Part shown: positions 60,302 through 64,000 of the stretch, piece after piece
Numbering within the stretch: position 1 is the first letter of the stretch
Layout of the letters: every line of letters begins with the position of its first letter
Origin: Phycisphaerales bacterium
GTDB lineage: Bacteria; Planctomycetota; Phycisphaerae; Phycisphaerales; UBA1924
DNA: 64,000 bases
NCBI GenBank assembly: GCA_029260455.1
Contig: JAJDDF010000016.1
Coordinates: 62,001 to 126,000 of the forward strand
Direction: 5' to 3'
The notes under the pieces: generated by a model
Databases searched by the model: none
The model's input: only the letters and a program-made list of their open reading frames with translations
Told to the model about the DNA's origin: nothing
Position numbers and translations under genes: made by a program

Positions 60302-60628
60302 GGCGTCTCTCCTGGAGTCGAACCCAAAACCTTCAGGTCTGCTTGTTTGACGACAACGTCTTCAACGACACATCAATGACCACGATCAACCATTCTCCGA
60401 AACATCCAACGAGACCGCCACCACACAGACGAATCCCCGCGTCCTCAGGTGACCATCCCGCTCTGTAGAAGCCTGTTCGGCCCCTTCCGGCGGGCGGTTC
60501 CGAGACCGCAGACCCAAAGAATCAGGTCAATTCCCCAAACCTTCTCACCACAAGCCCGCGCTGTCAACTCATCGAGCGCCGAACCACCGGAAGTCCGATA
60601 GGCCGATTCGCCCTTCGGGACCACAGAA
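60302..60628. other. 327-bp intergenic region between HEAT lipoprotein and coiled-coil gene
   Basis: No open frame here looks like a gene on either strand. It should hold the terminator of the accD-lnt-HEAT unit and the promoter of the coiled-coil gene. The only firm element is the AGGAG before the TTG at 60301. A T-loop-like GGTTCGACTCC on the minus strand near 60311-60324 was examined as a tRNA or tmRNA end and did not fold. Only short GC dyads occur, such as CGGT/ACCG near 60500. Confidence 0.5.
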
Positions 60629-61756
60629 TCACCGTTCCATGATCGCCAAAACCCCCGCCGCCGCCGACACCGCCACGAGTGGTGATGGGTCGTCCATCAT
60701 TTCCGTGAGGGTCTCAAGGTCGCCCCATCGCCCGCTGGCCCGATAGAGAAATGCCGCCTGAGCCCGCACCGCAGGGGCTTGATCATCGCGATAGGCATCT
60801 GCAACATAGACCCCATCGCGATACCCCAATTTGGCAAGCGCTGTCGATGCCGCAAGCCGTAACTCCTTGGGCTGAATGTATTGCGTCCCCTCACCCTTGC
60901 CTTTCGATGCCCCGGGCACCGTCTGTTCCACCAGTTGCACGAGTTGCGCCACGGCGGTGGTGTCTTGAAGTTCTCCGAGAATCTGTGCCGCGAGCACCGC
61001 CGCCTCAAAATCTTCCCGCTGGCGCGGATACAGCGCCGATCGCACCACATCCCGGGCCGAATCTTCACCAAGTTTCACCAGCGCCTCTGCGACCTGAAGC
61101 CTGCGAATCACACGCTCCACCGAATCAGGCCTGCCCACAGGCGGTGCCTTTTTTGCTTCCGCCGGATCACGCTGACGTGGCGGGCGCGCCACATCCCGAA
61201 GCAACACAATCGCCGAGGGCTCGCCCAGTTCACCAAGGACAAACGCTGCCGTTGATGACACCCGCATGTCCCGCCCCAGGAGATACCCCGCAAGCGGCGA
61301 CCGATTGACAGTCTCGCCGCATCGCGCAAGGGCATAGATCGCAGCACATCGAACGCGCGCATCCTTGTCGCGCAGGAGCGCCTTCACCTGTGGGGCAATG
61401 CCGCGAAGCTGCAAGGTGCCGATCGTCATCGCCGCTGAATACCGCACGCCAGGGTTCTTGTCACCAAGCCCCGCTGCCGCCACCGGCTCTGCCCGCGAGG
61501 GGACGACCTGCATCGCCTCAATCGCATTGGCACGCAATAACGGATTCTCATCAAATGAAAAACCATTGAGCATTTCGAGCGCTCTCTCGCGCAGGGCTGT
61601 CTTTTCGAGCCCGCTTGGACGCTTGCTGATGTCCGGCTGGTCAAGGCTGCGCGACCGTTGCCCACTGGCACACCCGGTGACCGCCAACACCCCCGCACAT
61701 GCGCACACAAGTGCCCTTGAGCGCCGATTACGCTTGCTCTGCTTTGTCCGCACCAT
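60629..61756 (-). CDS. HEAT-repeat lipoprotein
   Basis: 375 residues. A very basic start ([15 protein letters not shown]) and hydrophobic stretch lead to the lipobox VTGC, with Cys29 lipidated. The rest is HEAT repeats: RENAIEAMQVV-like, GVRYSAAMTIGTLQLR, RVRCAAIYALARCG, VSSTAAFVLGELGEP and LVAVSAAAGVLAIM. Such solenoids are scaffolds. It starts 29 bases inside the lnt gene, which itself finishes lipoprotein acylation, so this may be one of Lnt's substrates. Function otherwise unknown. Confidence 0.75.
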   Translation of the reverse strand: MVRTKQSKRNRRSRALVCACAGVLAVTGCASGQRSRSLDQPDISKRPSGLEKTALRERALEMLNGFSFDENPLLRANAIEAMQVVPSRAEPVAAAGLGDKNPGVRYSAAMTIGTLQLRGIAPQVKALLRDKDARVRCAAIYALARCGETVNRSPLAGYLLGRDMRVSSTAAFVLGELGEPSAIVLLRDVARPPRQRDPAEAKKAPPVGRPDSVERVIRRLQVAEALVKLGEDSARDVVRSALYPRQREDFEAAVLAAQILGELQDTTAVAQLVQLVEQTVPGASKGKGEGTQYIQPKELRLAASTALAKLGYRDGVYVADAYRDDQAPAVRAQAAFLYRASGRWGDLETLTEMMDDPSPLVAVSAAAGVLAIMER

Positions 61757-63482
61757 GCGCTCCGCCTTCCATTCGTTCGCCTGCCCGCTGCTTCCGCGTC
61801 CGCCATCCCATCACGCCGCCTGCCCCCGCCAACGCGACAGTCATCACCGCACACACCGGCCCGATGACATTGCCCGCCCTGCCGTAGATCGTCCCATCGC
61901 CGCCGGGAAGCACAATCTCAGCGCTCAAAGCAGCTGCTTCCCGCGCTGGCGCCGCATCTCGCACATGTCCCTGCCGATCGATCACGCAACTGATCCCCGT
62001 GTTCGCAGCCCGCACCACGGGCACGCCAAGTTCAATCGCCCGCCATCGCGCGTGCCACAGGTGATGCCGCCGCGCACCATCAAAATCGCCAAACCACCCA
62101 TCATTGGTGAGATTCACGATGACATCAGCGCGCCGATGCCCATTTGCATACACCATCCCACGGCACACACCCGTCACCGTCGATTCAAAGCAAATCGGAG
62201 TCGCGGCTGACACCGTGCCCAGCGCGGTCTCAATTCGAAGCGGCGATAGGTCAGTTCCCGCAGACAATTCAAAACTCATGCCGTGCGCGCCAAGACTGAG
62301 CAACTGCTTTTCAAGCCACGGCCACGCGCTGATGTATGGCATCACTTCACCGAAGGGCGTGAGCGCGACTTTGTCATAGCGATATTTGCCCGCGCCTTCC
62401 TGAAGAAGCACAACACTGTTGAAACGCTCGCCTTGCGGTGTGATCACACCGTCAACCTCGATGAGCCGGAAGTCATTCCACCCGATCGCGCCAATCAGCA
62501 TCGGCACATCCCAATCCTGCTGCTCCTGAGTCAGCACACCTGCAAAGATCGTTGAAGGCAATCGCGTCATACCCTCGGGTGACTCAATCTCATAGCTCAA
62601 CTGGGCATCGCGCTCAATCGAGAGCGCCGCTTCATCCAGCGCCAGTCCCGGAAACATGGTTTCGGGCCAGACAATGAAATCCGGCCTTGGGGTGGCCTCC
62701 ACAAGCTCACGCGTCTTGTGCCTCCACACTTGAAACGCTTCGAAACGCTCCTCAAAGGTCGCAAATCGCTTGTTGCTCTGGGGCATATTGCTCTGCACGA
62801 TGCCCACCCGCAGTTGCCGGTCGCCCTCGATAGCGCCGGTCAATTCCATCGCGCCAATGATCATCACACTGCCAAGCCCCACCATCGCAAGGGCGATCGC
62901 ACCAAATCGTTTTGGTCCCCTCACCCAGAAAATGCTGCCAATAGCTGCATTCACAAGCGTAATGATGAATCCAACCCCCGCGGCCCCGATCACACTGCCC
63001 CACATCGCGATCGGCCCAAAGGCGATCATTGGGTGCCCGATCAGGAACCATGGGTAGCCATGTGCAACAACGCTGCCCCGCAGGTGCTCCATGCCCATCC
63101 ACACCAGCGCAAGTGCGATCCACTTCGGCGCATCACTCGGCACCGCGCGCAGCGCCACTCGCGCTACGACTACAAATAATCCTGACCACACCGCGAGATA
63201 CACAACCAACCCCGGCAAGCCCGCTGCGGAAACCTCCCACGTCCATGCGTGATGCACCGCCCACATCGGCGCGCTGCCAAGTGCCACCCCAAGTGCGCTG
63301 CGCCATGAACAATTGGTGCGTATTACGATCACCATCACTGGTGCCGCGGCGATGAACGCACAAGGCCAGATGCCAAATGGTGGAAAGGCAAGCCCGAAGA
63401 GCAATGCATGGAGCAGGCCCAACACGAACGCTGCACGCAGTGGATGCTTCTCGACGTCAAGCCATGGGGGGAAAGTGCTCAC
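61728..63482 (-). CDS. lnt: Apolipoprotein N-acyltransferase
   Basis: 584 residues from a GTG at 63482, overlapping the accD stop (GTGA). About six N-terminal membrane helices precede a nitrilase-type domain. The catalytic triad is visible: E274 in WPETMFPG, K371 in [13 protein letters not shown] and C431 in [12 protein letters not shown]. Lnt adds the third acyl chain to lipoproteins so that the Lol system can sort them. It is longer than the 512-residue E. coli enzyme, and has a C-terminal membrane helix and basic tail. Together with lpxB it points to a true outer membrane. Confidence 0.93.
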   Translation of the reverse strand: MSTFPPWLDVEKHPLRAAFVLGLLHALLFGLAFPPFGIWPCAFIAAAPVMVIVIRTNCSWRSALGVALGSAPMWAVHHAWTWEVSAAGLPGLVVYLAVWSGLFVVVARVALRAVPSDAPKWIALALVWMGMEHLRGSVVAHGYPWFLIGHPMIAFGPIAMWGSVIGAAGVGFIITLVNAAIGSIFWVRGPKRFGAIALAMVGLGSVMIIGAMELTGAIEGDRQLRVGIVQSNMPQSNKRFATFEERFEAFQVWRHKTRELVEATPRPDFIVWPETMFPGLALDEAALSIERDAQLSYEIESPEGMTRLPSTIFAGVLTQEQQDWDVPMLIGAIGWNDFRLIEVDGVITPQGERFNSVVLLQEGAGKYRYDKVALTPFGEVMPYISAWPWLEKQLLSLGAHGMSFELSAGTDLSPLRIETALGTVSAATPICFESTVTGVCRGMVYANGHRRADVIVNLTNDGWFGDFDGARRHHLWHARWRAIELGVPVVRAANTGISCVIDRQGHVRDAAPAREAAALSAEIVLPGGDGTIYGRAGNVIGPVCAVMTVALAGAGGVMGWRTRKQRAGERMEGGAHGADKAEQA

Positions 63483-64000
63483 TTGCCCGCGTAGTCGATA
63501 AACCGCGCAATTTCATTGCGCAGCTGGTGACGATGCACAACCCGGTCCACGAGCCCCGCCTTCAAAAGAAACTCCGAGCGCTGAAAGCCATCGGGCAATT
63601 CCTGGCGAATAGTCTGTTGAATCACGCGCGGCCCGGCAAACCCAATCAGCGCCTTGGGCTCCGCGATAATCAAATCGCCAAGCATCGCGAAGCTTGCGGT
63701 CACGCCGCCGGTGGTTGGGTCGGTAAGCACACTCACGAAGAGGCCGCCCGCTTGGTCAAACCGCGCCAGCGCCGCACTTGTCTTGGCCATCTGCATCAGG
63801 CTCAGAGTCGATTCCTGCATGCGCGCCCCGCCAGAGCCCGACACAATGATCAGGGGTAGGTCATGGGTGGTTGCGTATTCGATGGCGCGCGTCAGTTTTT
63901 CGCCAACCACACTCGACAAAGTGCCCAGAAAGAAACTCAGATCAAGCACACCCAACATCACGGCGCGGCCCTTGATAAATGCCCGCCCCGTAAGCGCGCC
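63479..64000 (-). CDS. accD: Acetyl-CoA carboxylase carboxyltransferase subunit beta (partial)
   Basis: Only the C-terminal ~173 residues are inside the window; the frame stays open to the right edge, so the gene is cut there and is not broken. The visible part matches Acc[53 protein letters not shown] and [13 protein letters not shown]. The N-terminal zinc ribbon lies outside. The beta subunit transfers CO2 from biotin to acetyl-CoA, making malonyl-CoA for fatty acids. Its stop overlaps the lnt start. Confidence 0.93.
   Translation of the reverse strand, partial: GALTGRAFIKGRAVMLGVLDLSFFLGTLSSVVGEKLTRAIEYATTHDLPLIIVSGSGGARMQESTLSLMQMAKTSAALARFDQAGGLFVSVLTDPTTGGVTASFAMLGDLIIAEPKALIGFAGPRVIQQTIRQELPDGFQRSEFLLKAGLVDRVVHRHQLRNEIARFIDYAGK

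Noticed and set aside
60305-60330. T-loop-like GGTTCGACTCC on the minus strand, suggesting a tRNA or tmRNA 3' end
   Set aside because: The T-arm stem does not pair (a G-A mismatch and two G-U pairs), no acceptor, D or anticodon arm can be built, and the bases belong to the Shine-Dalgarno region of the gene starting at 60301.

Overview
This 64 kb window reads as bacterial chromosome from a GC-rich, didermic member of the Planctomycetota, most likely class Phycisphaerae. This is inferred from content, not from a search. The clues are: four small membrane proteins ending in a C-x2-C-x-YDL-(T/S)-(G/A) ... CPECG zinc ribbon; a DUF2231 protein fused to a planctomycete-type cytochrome c domain; a serine/threonine kinase fused to TPRs; long UbiD and secretin variants; and an outer-membrane gene set (lpxB, lnt, a secretin, lipobox proteins). 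Most of the window is housekeeping. No insertion sequence, prophage, CRISPR array, rRNA or convincing tRNA was found. The only clearly accessory stretch is a short AT-richer patch at about 43.2-44.3 kb.

Layout. 0-3.6 kb (minus): a tightly overlapping operon rarA - three zinc-ribbon membrane proteins - YhaM-like HD/OB nuclease. 3.7-8.3 kb: glmS, a fourth zinc-ribbon protein, a membrane cytochrome, then rpsL-rpsG without fusA/tuf behind them. 8.3-12.4 kb (minus): queG, a TIM-barrel isomerase, and an M28 peptidase with a PDZ domain. 12.6-18.8 kb: gcvP, a HEAT protein, priA. 19-23.5 kb (plus): a large secretin followed by a STAS antagonist and an RsbW-type kinase. 23.5-35 kb: an unknown acidic protein, an alanine-type symporter with a large insert, lpxB, aspS, a lipoprotein, an acidic amino acid symporter, an NDUFA9-like reductase, a Kef-type antiporter. 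35-43 kb: trxB, an unknown exported protein, a long UbiD decarboxylase, an ABC-2 exporter pair, and the queuosine-precursor transporter yhhQ. 43.2-44.3 kb (minus): hicB, a winged-helix gene, hicA. 44.4-52.4 kb: mutL, sthA, sucA, sucB. 52.4-64 kb (all minus): accD (cut by the window edge), lnt, HEAT lipoprotein, a MreC-like coiled-coil protein, a tiny membrane protein, mreB-mreC-mreD, phenylalanine hydroxylase, a low-molecular-weight tyrosine phosphatase and the TPR kinase.

How they fit together. The last 11 kb combines envelope synthesis (accD, lnt), cell shape (mreBCD plus a MreC-like partner) and a phosphatase/kinase pair. sucA-sucB form the 2-oxoglutarate dehydrogenase core. The neighbouring flavoprotein lacks the redox disulfide, so it is a transhydrogenase and not the missing E3. 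queG and yhhQ both serve queuosine. The secretin followed by a STAS/RsbW pair may be a regulated envelope module. Gene packing is extreme: most convergent gene pairs end within 4-18 bp of each other and one pair overlaps by 74 bp.

The best leads for something undescribed are the hicB - winged-helix - hicA arrangement with its dyad-rich control region, the tandem zinc-ribbon membrane proteins inside the rarA/yhaM operon, and the secretin-STAS-RsbW cluster. Also worth a look are the structured rpsG leader and an arginine at the streptomycin-resistance position of S12.
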